From an uncultured Armatimonadota bacterium (GTDB lineage Bacteria > Armatimonadota > Armatimonadia > Armatimonadales > Armatimonadaceae): a stretch of DNA of 64,000 nt. The position numbers and the translations under genes are program-made. The DNA lies in NCBI GenBank assembly GCA_903910385.1, contig CAIVZM010000018.1:1-64000 (forward strand). Reading direction: 5' to 3'. Below, one piece after another: positions 49,766 through 58,185 of this stretch. Position 1 is the first letter of the stretch. Every line of letters begins with the position of its first letter. The notes beneath the pieces were generated by a model, which did no database searches, was not told where the DNA came from, and saw only the letters and a program-made list of their open reading frames with translations.

Positions 49766-49851
49766 ACAAAAAGGACGCTCCGTAGCCAGCTAACTAAGCC
49801 TGCCGGGCGCGTCCTGTTCATCCGGGGATTCGCAACGCCGCGAAATCGCGT
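49766..49851 (-). ncRNA. Candidate attenuator leader or small RNA upstream of the guanylyltransferase gene
   Basis: From a predicted start near 49851 an RNA of about 85 nt ends in a terminator: GGACGC (49809-49814 complement) pairs with GCGTCC (49773-49778) around an internally structured loop, followed by T5. A small hairpin CGCGA-TT-TCGCG lies near the 5' end. The next gene starts about 170 nt further on. It could be a riboswitch-type attenuator or a stand-alone sRNA. It does not match any aptamer consensus I know. Confidence 0.45.
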
Positions 49852-49857
49852 GCCGTT

Positions 49858-49887
49858 ACGATACCATGCTTCCCCTATCGCGGTCAA
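49858..49887 (-). promoter_or_regulatory. Promoter TTGACC-N18-TATCGT
   Basis: On the minus strand -35 TTGACC is at 49882-49887 and -10 TATCGT at 49858-49863. It drives the attenuator-like leader. Confidence 0.5.
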
Positions 49888-49980
49888 GCCATAATTCACA
49901 GGTTCAACGAAGTCAGGCGAACGCGCCGTATAAATCAGGCGACATTTGTTGCAACCGCTCGTAACGAAGCGGCAATTTCC

Positions 49981-50583
49981 TTACTGTCCAGTAACCTCCA
50001 GACGAACCGTTTTCAATTGGACGATAGCATCCGCCAGCAGTGTTTTGTGCGCGGCGGCATTGAGCCATGTACTTGCCCCAGAAGAATGCGGCAGCGGAAT
50101 CCATAAACGCCCCTCACGCTCGAATGTTTGACCAATGAGTTCCGCCAGCGATCTTTTGCTCAAAAATGTCCCGATGGCAAGACCGCCGAACAATACGACA
50201 ACGCGAGGATCGACCGCCGCCATTTCAGCATCGAGCCAGGGTCGGCAGAGGTTTTGTTCGGCTCGTGAGGGAGCACGATCTTTTGAGGAACCCGATACAC
50301 GCCCCGGAAAGCATTTGGTGATTGCGGCGGAATAAATGACGGAGCCAAAATCCTCCGGAGCGAATCCCGCTTCCAGAAACCACTCTCGCAATCGTCTCCC
50401 AGCAGGTCCAACAAAAAATTGCCCGGACAGATGATCGGTACGCGAGGGAGCCTGCCCGATCACCATGAATCGGGCGCTCTGGCTTCCTGCTGTCAATGGT
50501 CGGGCTTCCGGAATATATCCGGCAATCTCGCATTTCCGGCAGACGTGAATCTCCGCCTGCAACACCTGTAAAGTTCGACTCAT
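49981..50583 (-). CDS. Uracil-DNA glycosylase, iron-sulfur (family 4/5-like)
   Basis: 200 residues. The first cluster Cys pair is CRKC (15 and 18), with later Cys in ITKCFPG and NLCRPWL, giving the four-Cys set of 4Fe-4S UDGs. The active-site strand reads VIGQAPSRTDHLSGQFFVGP, with Gln where family 4 has Glu (GEAPG). The second motif is PLPHSSGAS (usual HPS region). It removes uracil from DNA at the start of base excision repair. The motif differences make the exact family (4, 5 or a relative) uncertain. Confidence 0.85.
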   Translation of the reverse strand: MSRTLQVLQAEIHVCRKCEIAGYIPEARPLTAGSQSARFMVIGQAPSRTDHLSGQFFVGPAGRRLREWFLEAGFAPEDFGSVIYSAAITKCFPGRVSGSSKDRAPSRAEQNLCRPWLDAEMAAVDPRVVVLFGGLAIGTFLSKRSLAELIGQTFEREGRLWIPLPHSSGASTWLNAAAHKTLLADAIVQLKTVRLEVTGQ

Positions 50584-50668
50584 TCAATCCGCTCTCAAAA
50601 TACGGGGACAGACTATATTCGACCGGCGCCCGGACTTTGAGGAAGTAGTCCGTCACATCGCGAACTGA

Positions 50669-51679
50669 CTACATCGCAGAAATCACGGCGCGAACAAATT
50701 CTTTCGTTGTCGCAGATCCGCCCAGATCGCGGGTAAGAAATTTCCCCTCCGCGAAAACGCCGTACAATGCGCTTTCGATACGATCCGCCGCGTCGATTTC
50801 GCCGAATTGGCGGAGCATCAGAATGCCGGACATCAACAATGCGGTCGGATTCGCCAGACCTTTACCGGCAATATCAGGAGCAGTGCCATGAACCGCCTCA
50901 TAGACGATTGCATCCGCGCCGATATTAGCGGAGCCTGTCAATCCCAGTCCACCTATCAGACCAGAAACCAGATCGGAGACAATATCCCCGTACAGGTTTT
51001 CCATTACCATCACATCAAAGCGCTCTGGATGCGTCACTAATTGCATACAGCAGTTATCGACGATCATTTCGTTGTAGACGATATCCGGGTACTCGCGCGC
51101 CACTTTCTGACAGCAATCCAGAAAAAGTCCATCCGAGAGTTTCATGATGTTGGCTTTATGCACCGCAGTGACCATTTTGCGGCGATGCAGAACCGCATAG
51201 TCAAAAGCGAACCGGGCGATACGGGTGCATGCCACTTCGGTAATAATCTTGATCGACTCCACGACGCCCGGGACAACCACATGTTCGATTCCGGAGTATA
51301 AATCCTCAGAATTTTCCCGGATTACGACAATGTTCACATTCTCAAATGGCGTCTTCACGCCCGGTAGGTTGCGGGCGGGACGGACATTTGCATACAAAGC
51401 AAGACGTTTCCGAAGGGCGACATTCGCCGATGTATAACCGGTTCCCACCGGAGTCGCCAACGGCCCCTTTAATGCGACATGGTTCTTGACAATGGAATTG
51501 ACTACGGAATCTGGTAGAGCAGTTCCCATGCGGGCTGCCGTTTCCGCCCCAGCATCCTGTCGATCCCACTGAAAAGCGATCCCTGCGGCTTCCAGAATTT
51601 CCACTGTCGCATCAGATACTTCCGGTCCAATTCCATCGCCGGGGATCAGCGTGACATTGTAAGTTTTTTTTGCGCTCAT
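50669..51679 (-). CDS. NAD-dependent isocitrate/isopropylmalate dehydrogenase family (isocitrate type)
   Basis: A 336-residue beta-decarboxylating dehydrogenase. Motifs are LIPGDGIGPEV, ALKGPLATPVGTGYTSANVALRK, the substrate Arg set in LYANVRPARNLPG, VIRENSEDLYSGIEH (the NDLYAG/SEDLYSG form of NAD-IDH rather than isopropylmalate dehydrogenase), the metal site MENLYGDIVSDL and the late EAVHGTAPDIAGK. It most likely makes 2-oxoglutarate in the TCA cycle. AAGGA lies upstream of the ATG; a TACAAT box lies just before it. Confidence 0.9.
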   Translation of the reverse strand: MSAKKTYNVTLIPGDGIGPEVSDATVEILEAAGIAFQWDRQDAGAETAARMGTALPDSVVNSIVKNHVALKGPLATPVGTGYTSANVALRKRLALYANVRPARNLPGVKTPFENVNIVVIRENSEDLYSGIEHVVVPGVVESIKIITEVACTRIARFAFDYAVLHRRKMVTAVHKANIMKLSDGLFLDCCQKVAREYPDIVYNEMIVDNCCMQLVTHPERFDVMVMENLYGDIVSDLVSGLIGGLGLTGSANIGADAIVYEAVHGTAPDIAGKGLANPTALLMSGILMLRQFGEIDAADRIESALYGVFAEGKFLTRDLGGSATTKEFVRAVISAM

Positions 51680-51791
51680 AACTGTCCTTTGACCGTATTG
51701 TAGCGCCTGCCCGAGCGCTTTGTTTCAGAGCAAAGCGATATCGACCCGGCGCTCAGATGAAGCGATGCATTTTCCGGTCGATAGTGAAAAG

Positions 51792-52610
51792 TTACCGCGC
51801 CGCATTCGCAAGATGACGAGAAGCGATCCAGGCATCGATCGTTGCACGGGAAAGGGAAAGCGGAGGAGGAAGTTGCGGGAGATCATCGTAACGAAACCAC
51901 TCGGCATGCGCGAGTTCTTCTTTATCGATATTGATGTCGCCATGTAAATGGCGGCAGGTGAAGGCGACCATTATTTGATGAGGAAAGGGCCATGCCTGAC
52001 TGCCAGTATAAACGGGGTCGGTGACAATGATTCCGGCTTCTTCTTCCACCTCCCGCAAGGCGCATTCTTCAAACGTCTCTCCCGGTTCTACGAAGCCAGC
52101 CAGAATGCTATAACGCTTGCCCCATCCGCTTTTACTGGCAAGCAGAACTCTGTCGCCGCCATCATGCACCAGCGCAAGTACGGCGGGAACGACCGGAGGA
52201 TAAGTGACACGACCGCAGTCCCGGCATTTTTTGCCCCAGGTTCGACCTTCATTCGCTACTTCGCCTCCGCAATGCGCACAGAACCGATGATCCGTTTCCC
52301 AATGGACAATTTGCGCGGCATACCCGGCAAGACTCCACCATTCTTCGGACACATGGTCGTATAAAGCCCGCAACCCGATTGTCTGAACGCCTTCCGGCAA
52401 CGAGGCATCAGCAGGTATCGCCCCGGTGATGATCGCTACATTATCCCACATCCCCAGAAAGTAAGAGTTGGTCGTCAGATCCATCACGTTGGTAGTGAGA
52501 AGAGAATGATCCGTCGCAATCAGCAAGTCCTCACCACGAAATGGGAGATAAACGGCAGGACCTTCTGGCGCGACTGACGGAGGATAAGCGCGAGTAAGCA
52601 TATGCGCCAT
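51792..52610 (-). CDS. nudC: NAD(+) diphosphatase / NADH pyrophosphatase
   Basis: 272 residues. An N-terminal NUDIX-like domain is followed by a zinc ribbon (CAHCGGE ... CRDCG) and the catalytic Nudix box G-x5-E-x7-REVEEEAG in GFVEPGETFEEC. The NudC-specific SQAWPFPHQIM follows. It hydrolyses NADH and removes NAD caps from RNA 5' ends, so it takes part in RNA turnover as well as NAD metabolism. It is monocistronic. Confidence 0.94.
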   Translation of the reverse strand: MAHMLTRAYPPSVAPEGPAVYLPFRGEDLLIATDHSLLTTNVMDLTTNSYFLGMWDNVAIITGAIPADASLPEGVQTIGLRALYDHVSEEWWSLAGYAAQIVHWETDHRFCAHCGGEVANEGRTWGKKCRDCGRVTYPPVVPAVLALVHDGGDRVLLASKSGWGKRYSILAGFVEPGETFEECALREVEEEAGIIVTDPVYTGSQAWPFPHQIMVAFTCRHLHGDINIDKEELAHAEWFRYDDLPQLPPPLSLSRATIDAWIASRHLANAAR

Positions 52611-52805
52611 AGATTAGCCCGTCACGGCGTTAAGTCCTTGTTACGATTTTCCGGGGATCGGGTTATTTGTGTTTTTGAGTAAATTCATCACACTGACAGA
52701 AGATAGAAATGGGAACTTTAGTTATGTTTCATACGATCAAAGATTAGCTATCGTACCCGGTGCGGAACATTGTCCCAACGGGCGATCATTTCTCGGAGGA
52801 AACAG

Positions 52806-53150
52806 ATGTTTATGAAACGTTTTGCCGCAGTCGCTTCTGCGGTTGTAGCGACTTTCTGTGCAGTTACTGCGTTCGCTCAGGCTCCGGCGCCTACTGCGCC
52901 TAAGACCGCAGCAGCGACCGCCAAGAAGACCACGCCGGCGCGTGATCCCAAGACCGGACAATTTGTCAAGAAAGGCGCCGCCACTCCTACGGCTAAAACA
53001 GCCAAAACTACGCCTGCACGTGATCCCAAGACAGGTCGCTTCGTGAAGTCGGATACGAAAACGGCGACGCCCAAGAGCGAGAAGAAGACGCCTGCACGTG
53101 ATCCCAAGACCGGACAGTTCATCAAGACGGGCGCTCCCGCGAAACCCTGA
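52806..53150 (+). CDS. Small secreted basic repeat protein
   Basis: About 114 residues from the ATG at 52806, which has GGAGG 6 nt upstream. The signal peptide (KRFAAVASAVVATFCAVTAFAQ) is followed by an Ala/Pro/Thr/Lys-rich chain that contains three near-identical units TPARDPKTGQFVKKG, TPARDPKTGRFVKSD and TPARDPKTGQFIKTG. RDPKTGRF-like motifs occur in basic nucleic-acid- or polyanion-binding tails, so binding to an extracellular polyanion is a guess. A strong terminator follows. Confidence 0.65.
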   Translation: MFMKRFAAVASAVVATFCAVTAFAQAPAPTAPKTAAATAKKTTPARDPKTGQFVKKGAATPTAKTAKTTPARDPKTGRFVKSDTKTATPKSEKKTPARDPKTGQFIKTGAPAKP

Positions 53151-53181
53151 GCAACGCAGAAACCATCTCTGTAAACGCCAC

Positions 53182-53216
53182 GGGCCACGGACATCATGGA
53201 TGTCCGTGGCCCTTTT
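53182..53216 (+). terminator. Rho-independent terminator
   Basis: GGGCCACGGACATC pairs with GATGTCCGTGGCCC (14 bp) and is followed by TTTT. Confidence 0.92.
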
Positions 53217-53245
53217 GTTTGAAAACGAATGTATTCAGAATGAAC

Positions 53246-54322
53246 TCAAACGGGGCGACGAATCATTTGCCGTAATTCTGTCGCGTTTCCAGCGGCGCGG
53301 ATTGCCGTTTCTTCGCTGATTTTCCCCTCGCGGTAAAAGCCCAGCAACGCCTGGTTCATGGTCTGCATGCCCCAGAAGCCGCCTTCCTGAATCGCGGAAT
53401 AGATATTTCCGGCGCGTCCCTCTTCAATCAGTTTCGAGATTGTCGGAGTGACTACCATAGCCTCGATTGCCGCGACACGACCTTCTTTATCCTCACGCGG
53501 CAGGAGTTTCTGTGAAATAACCCCCCGCAGGGAGTTGGACATTCGCATACACAACTGCGGTTTGTCGTGGGGCGGGAACAGGTTGATAATACGATCCAGG
53601 GTTTCCGATGCGCTGGCGGTATGGACGGTGGAAAAAACAAGGTGCCCGGTCTCCGACGCCTGCAGAGCGACATTCATCGTTTCGATATCGCGCATCTCTC
53701 CGATAAGAATAATGTCCGGGTTCTGACGTACGATATACTTCAAAGCATCGGTGAACGATTCGGTATCGATGCCGATTTCACGTTGTGAAACGATACATTT
53801 TTTGTCCGGGTGAATGAATTCGATCGGGTCTTCGACAGTGACGATATTGGCGTTTCGTTCGTTGTTCACTTTGTCGATCATCGCCGCCAGAGTGGTGGAT
53901 TTACCGGAACCGGTTGGCCCGGTAACCAGCACCAGTCCCTGTCGATGGGTCGTCAACTCGCCGATGACCGGGGGCAATCCCAGTTTTTCCAGTGAAGGCA
54001 TTGTCAGAGGCACCAGACGGCAGACCATACCCATCGTGCCACGTTGTTGATAGATATTACCTCGGATTCGGGTAACGTCCGGGACGGTAAACGCAAGATC
54101 CATTTCATGTCGCTTTTCAAAACGCGCAACCTGTTCGGGCGACATGACAGAATGCGCCAATCGGCGCGTATCCTCCGCAGTCAATATTGCTGCGTCCTCA
54201 ATCGGCATGATACGTCCGGCACGGCGCAAGTTGGGCGGAACTCCCGCCTTGATAAAGATGTCGGAGGCGTTCAATTCCGCCGCTAAACAAACCAATTCGT
54301 CCAATTTTTCAAACTGTCGCAT
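53246..54322 (-). CDS. pilT: Twitching motility ATPase PilT
   Basis: A 358-residue hexameric retraction ATPase. The N-terminal PAS-like 3-strand domain precedes Walker A GPTGSGKSTT, the Asp box ANIVTVEDPIEFI, Walker B ILIGEMRDIETM, and the His box SETGHLVFSTVHTASA. The C-terminal AIRAAGNATELRQMI is of the PilT type. It disassembles type IV pili. It is consistent with the pseudopilin genes in the window, though no other pil gene is adjacent. Confidence 0.95.
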   Translation of the reverse strand: MRQFEKLDELVCLAAELNASDIFIKAGVPPNLRRAGRIMPIEDAAILTAEDTRRLAHSVMSPEQVARFEKRHEMDLAFTVPDVTRIRGNIYQQRGTMGMVCRLVPLTMPSLEKLGLPPVIGELTTHRQGLVLVTGPTGSGKSTTLAAMIDKVNNERNANIVTVEDPIEFIHPDKKCIVSQREIGIDTESFTDALKYIVRQNPDIILIGEMRDIETMNVALQASETGHLVFSTVHTASASETLDRIINLFPPHDKPQLCMRMSNSLRGVISQKLLPREDKEGRVAAIEAMVVTPTISKLIEEGRAGNIYSAIQEGGFWGMQTMNQALLGFYREGKISEETAIRAAGNATELRQMIRRPV

Positions 54323-54416
54323 ATCTTCGCGTTACCCTTCCCAGACGGTCGCGGAGGAGCGCTATCGACACCGTCCGTCCCTGATTTTGAACAGGGTCAT
54401 TATATACTGGATTGTA

Positions 54417-55232
54417 TCAGGCTCTATTACGCAATATCAGAACGGTCATCACAATAACACCCACACATAGTGCGCCTATCACTGAGAATAGCAGGGTTGT
54501 TGACCATTGCGCCGTTTTTTCGCCTGTCGCTTTCCCCTCGAGAACTTCGGGAGCATCGACACGGGGGAGATTCAAACTGGTAAAATCGTGATTTTTGATG
54601 TTGCAGTAATACGTCAACGCACCGGGTGCATAAGGCGTCTGGAACTGGACATTGTCATCGTCGAAACTTTTGGGACCTTTGGGCGTCTTCCCATCGCGAC
54701 CGATAAAAGTCAGATTCACACGCGTGCGGTCACGGAAAGCGATCAGGAACGGTTCCAGAGTCACGATACCTTCTTTATCGATTACCGGGGCGTCCGTCTC
54801 AAACGTCATACTGGACATTACTTGAGAAAGACCAGAAGGATCATTGCTGGTCATATTGGTGACCTGACCATCTTCAAAGGTAATCTTTTCCGCTTTCCAG
54901 CCGGTCTTGTCCAATAACGCCTTGAGATGAGCATCCGCAACCGAGCGCGGGACTTTAGCGGCGTAAACGGCGGATACGGAAAACTTATCCTTATTCGGCC
55001 CGATAACGATGTGGACATCCGGCACTTTAAGGGTTGGCATTTCCGAGCGCGGATCGGTGAGAGGTATTACGTTCGAATCCCCGTTAGCATTCAGGGAAAC
55101 ATCTGTCGGCTTTCGATCGCCCGGTCTTTGGGATTGCGCTGATACCGGGGCGCAGATTCCTATTATGAATGTAAGGGCGATGATAATGCCTGCAACTTTA
55201 TCCATCCCCCACCTTATACTGACACGTTTCAT
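54417..55232 (-). CDS. Exported, C-terminally anchored hypothetical protein
   Basis: About 271 residues from the ATG at 55230-55232, chosen because AAGGAGCGGAGAGAA precedes it. An N-terminal signal segment (VAGIIIALTFIIGICAPVSAQ) and a C-terminal transmembrane helix (TLLFSVIGALCVGVIVMTVLI) followed by RNRA bracket a roughly 200-residue extracytoplasmic beta-rich region. No family is recognised. It lies 94 nt upstream of pilT on the same strand and may be cotranscribed with it. Confidence 0.55.
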   Translation of the reverse strand: MKRVSIRWGMDKVAGIIIALTFIIGICAPVSAQSQRPGDRKPTDVSLNANGDSNVIPLTDPRSEMPTLKVPDVHIVIGPNKDKFSVSAVYAAKVPRSVADAHLKALLDKTGWKAEKITFEDGQVTNMTSNDPSGLSQVMSSMTFETDAPVIDKEGIVTLEPFLIAFRDRTRVNLTFIGRDGKTPKGPKSFDDDNVQFQTPYAPGALTYYCNIKNHDFTSLNLPRVDAPEVLEGKATGEKTAQWSTTLLFSVIGALCVGVIVMTVLILRNRA

Positions 55233-55287
55233 TTCTCTCCGCTCCTTCAAATCCACGGCGCGTCCCGATCAAGCCGGATCGCGCCCT

Positions 55288-56736
55288 TTATTCCTTTTCC
55301 GGTTCCGCTTCATTCCCAGAATTTTTATCCGCTCTTTTATACAGCGCCAGAATTCGTTCGCGCTGTATTTTATGATCGACGATCGGATGTGGGTACGCTT
55401 TTCCCAGCTCACATCCGACCGCTTTTTGTTCCGCCGCTGATAATTCCCAGGGTTTGTGGATATATTTCGGCGGTATCCGTCTTAACTCCGGCAACCATCG
55501 CTTGACATACGTGCCTTCCGGGTCAAATTTTTCCCCTTGAGAAGACGGATTGAAAATACGAAAATAAGGTTGCGCATCCGCCCCCGTGCTTGCCGACCAT
55601 TGCCATCCTCCGTTATTGGACGCTTGATCGCCGTCAACGAGCTTCTGCATAAAAAACGCTTCGCCGAGTCTCCAGTCGATCAACAGGTCTTTGGTCAGAA
55701 AGGACGCGACAATCATTCGCGCCCGATTGTGCATCCACGCTTCTGACTGCAACTGGCGCATCGCCGCATCGACAATCGGGTAGCCCGTCCGACCTTCACA
55801 CCATGCGGCGAAAAAATCCTCGTTATTTTCCCACTGCACGTTGTTGTATATCGGTTTGAAGGCGCTACCGGCGACATAAGGAAATTGGTACAGGAGCTGA
55901 TAGTAAAAGTCCCGCCAGGCGAGTTCCGAAAGAAAAACGTCCGCGCCGTTCGGGTTGTTCAAAGCGCCGCGACGGCGCCGCACTTCCGCTAAAACGCATC
56001 GCGCCGAGATTGTACCCATCCGCAAATGCGCTGACAGGCGTGATGTTCCTTCCAGAGCGGGAAAGTCACGATCCGTGTCATAATCCCCCAGACAGGCGGC
56101 GATAAAATCGGAAAGACGCTTTTGCGCATCCGCTGCCGTTCCTCGCACCAGAGGCGATTGCCCACTGTTTGGCGGAACGGGCAGTTCCTCAGAGGTCAGA
56201 TCGTCAGGGACAATCACCCGCTCCGGTGCGGATATCGGCGTATCCACGGGTTGTTCCAGCCATACGCGCCGGTACGGCGTGAAGACGGTGTAGGGCGTTC
56301 CTGCCTTCGTCATCACCATTCCCGGTTCCGTCAGCAAATGATCGGAGAATGTCTCGACAGCGACGCCACATTTTTGCATCACGTTCGAAACGCGACTGTC
56401 ACGCTCCCGTGAATATGGTTCGTAATCGCGTCCAAAATACAAACCGGTCGCCTGTGACTGCGCGACCAAACGCTCCAGTTCCTCGGCGGGATCACCGTGA
56501 CGGATAATCAATCGCCCGCCGCGCTCCCGCAACTGCGCGTCCAAGTCTGCCAGCGCCTCGAACAGGAACGCGACACGCGCCTTCCCGGTATCAGGTCGCG
56601 TCAGAATCGCATCATCCAGAATAAAGACGGGTATTACCTTGAGCGATGATGCTACTGCCGCGCAAAACCCCTGATTGTCTTCCAGACGGATGGCACGGCG
56701 AAACCAGTATATTGCGGTCGAATGCTGCTTGTTCAC
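55288..56736 (-). CDS. phrB: Deoxyribodipyrimidine photolyase
   Basis: A 482-residue CPD photolyase/cryptochrome class I protein. The N-terminal antenna domain starts IYWFRRAIRLEDNQGF. The FAD domain has TSRLSAHLRMGTISAR, ELAWRDFYYQLLYQFPYVAG, PIVDAAMRQLQSEAWMHNRA, and MIVASFLTKDLLIDWRLGE, and the Trp-rich NGGWQWSASTGADAQPYFRI. It repairs UV pyrimidine dimers with blue light. It starts at GTG with a TAATAT box (56743-56748) exactly 7 nt upstream, another leaderless candidate. Confidence 0.95.
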   Translation of the reverse strand: MNKQHSTAIYWFRRAIRLEDNQGFCAAVASSLKVIPVFILDDAILTRPDTGKARVAFLFEALADLDAQLRERGGRLIIRHGDPAEELERLVAQSQATGLYFGRDYEPYSRERDSRVSNVMQKCGVAVETFSDHLLTEPGMVMTKAGTPYTVFTPYRRVWLEQPVDTPISAPERVIVPDDLTSEELPVPPNSGQSPLVRGTAADAQKRLSDFIAACLGDYDTDRDFPALEGTSRLSAHLRMGTISARCVLAEVRRRRGALNNPNGADVFLSELAWRDFYYQLLYQFPYVAGSAFKPIYNNVQWENNEDFFAAWCEGRTGYPIVDAAMRQLQSEAWMHNRARMIVASFLTKDLLIDWRLGEAFFMQKLVDGDQASNNGGWQWSASTGADAQPYFRIFNPSSQGEKFDPEGTYVKRWLPELRRIPPKYIHKPWELSAAEQKAVGCELGKAYPHPIVDHKIQRERILALYKRADKNSGNEAEPEKE

Positions 56737-56815
56737 GCCGGAATATTACCGGTTTCCGCTTTTGATTCCTCTATTATCTGACTATAACGCCGGTGCGAAC
56801 TATCGATGACCGACA

Positions 56816-58165
56816 TTAAATTCCGCTCAAGCGGGCGTCAGCATCCCCAAAACGCTCCAGGGTGACGCCCATTCGATCCATCAGCGAAAGATAGAGACTA
56901 CAGACCTTGCGGTTCTCATCGCCCTTGTCCCGGTAATTCAGGACGCGCCCTGCCGTCAAGGCCCCGCCAAGATTCCCCACCGTCAGGATGGGCAATGTCG
57001 AGTTGTCATGGCGAGAACCGGAGTACATGTTGGAGAGCCACAGCAGGCAGGAGTTATCCAGTACATTGCCCTCGCCTTCCGGCATCGCTTTCAGCTTCCC
57101 TGCCAGATATGCGAGTTGGGTAACATAGTGCCGTGTGATCCGCTCGTAATCGTCCGAGTTGTCGTTATGCGAAGCGGGATGATGGGCGTCCCGAACCCCC
57201 AGGAACGGATAGAACAGCCCGGAAAGGTCACGGCACATCAGCATGGTAGCGATACGGGTCTTGTCTGTCTGGATCGCCAGCGCGACGATATCGCACATCA
57301 ATCGCATATGATCCCGGATATCTTCCGGCAAGCCATTTTCTGGCCGCTTCATGCTGATCAGCGCTTTGCCTTTGTCTCTGGCTCTATCCGCCGCCGTCCC
57401 CAGATCGCCGCGCATCTTCTGAGCGCGTTTCTCCACCTCACGGACGCTGGTCAGGTACTCATCCACCTTGGCGCGGTCTTCCCGGCTGATCTGATGGCGC
57501 AGGCGGGCGGCTTCACTGCTGACCCGGTCGAGGACGCTTTCCAATCGTCGGCTTCCGCTATTCTCGAACAGACTGTCGAACGCCAGCGAAGGATATACCT
57601 CGGTAGGAACCGGCGAGTCGGCGCTTTGCCAGGAGATATGCGAACTATATGCCATCGAGAAGTTCGTCTCATGGTAACCGGTCAGGGGTTGCTCACACGC
57701 CAGAACGAGGCTGGGTTGAATGGTTTCCTGCCCGATGCGCGACGCCAGTATCTGGTCAACGCTGATTCCGCCGTGTAGCACAGCCCCTTTGGTCAGGGGC
57801 ATTCCCGAAAGGATATTGCCGGTCATTCCCGGATGGATGCCGACTCCCGTGGACGGTTTATTGAACAATCCATTGATAACGTTGAGTTGTTCTTTATACG
57901 GTTCCAGAGGTTTCAGGCTCTTGCTCAGTTCCATTGCGGAACCTTCGCCCTTCGCCCACCAGTTGTCCGGGCTGACGCCCGTACCCATGAATTGCACGAC
58001 AAACCGCTTGGGAGGCTTACTCGGCGCCTTCGGTTCTCCGGCGACTGCGCCCCATACCGGCACGGATTCCAGCCAAGGCAACGCCATGACCACCCCCGCG
58101 CCACGAAGAAAAATGCGCCGTGAAAGTGGGCCGCCCGTTTTTCGCTCTTGTTCTTGATCTGACAT
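56816..58165 (-). CDS. DUF1552 secreted protein
   Basis: 449 residues with a twin-arginine-like signal (SRRIFLRGAGVVMALPWLES). The family marker is the His-rich segment DAHHPASHNDNSDDY of DUF1552 (HxxSHH-type), with DNSCLLWLSNMYSGSRHDN downstream. In Planctomycetes, Verrucomicrobia and relatives these proteins are always paired with DUF1585/1587/1588/1592 cytochrome-like proteins; here the partner lies 20 nt upstream. The molecular role is unknown, probably a periplasmic cofactor-dependent oxidation. AAGGA lies 11 nt before the ATG. Confidence 0.88.
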   Translation of the reverse strand: MSDQEQERKTGGPLSRRIFLRGAGVVMALPWLESVPVWGAVAGEPKAPSKPPKRFVVQFMGTGVSPDNWWAKGEGSAMELSKSLKPLEPYKEQLNVINGLFNKPSTGVGIHPGMTGNILSGMPLTKGAVLHGGISVDQILASRIGQETIQPSLVLACEQPLTGYHETNFSMAYSSHISWQSADSPVPTEVYPSLAFDSLFENSGSRRLESVLDRVSSEAARLRHQISREDRAKVDEYLTSVREVEKRAQKMRGDLGTAADRARDKGKALISMKRPENGLPEDIRDHMRLMCDIVALAIQTDKTRIATMLMCRDLSGLFYPFLGVRDAHHPASHNDNSDDYERITRHYVTQLAYLAGKLKAMPEGEGNVLDNSCLLWLSNMYSGSRHDNSTLPILTVGNLGGALTAGRVLNYRDKGDENRKVCSLYLSLMDRMGVTLERFGDADARLSGI

Positions 58166-58185
58166 GGCGTATAGGTTCCTTACTG

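Noticed and set aside
49594-49899. 101-codon minus-strand frame overlapping the leader of the guanylyltransferase gene
   Set aside because: It covers a promoter and terminator and has an improbable composition; it is better explained as untranslated leader.
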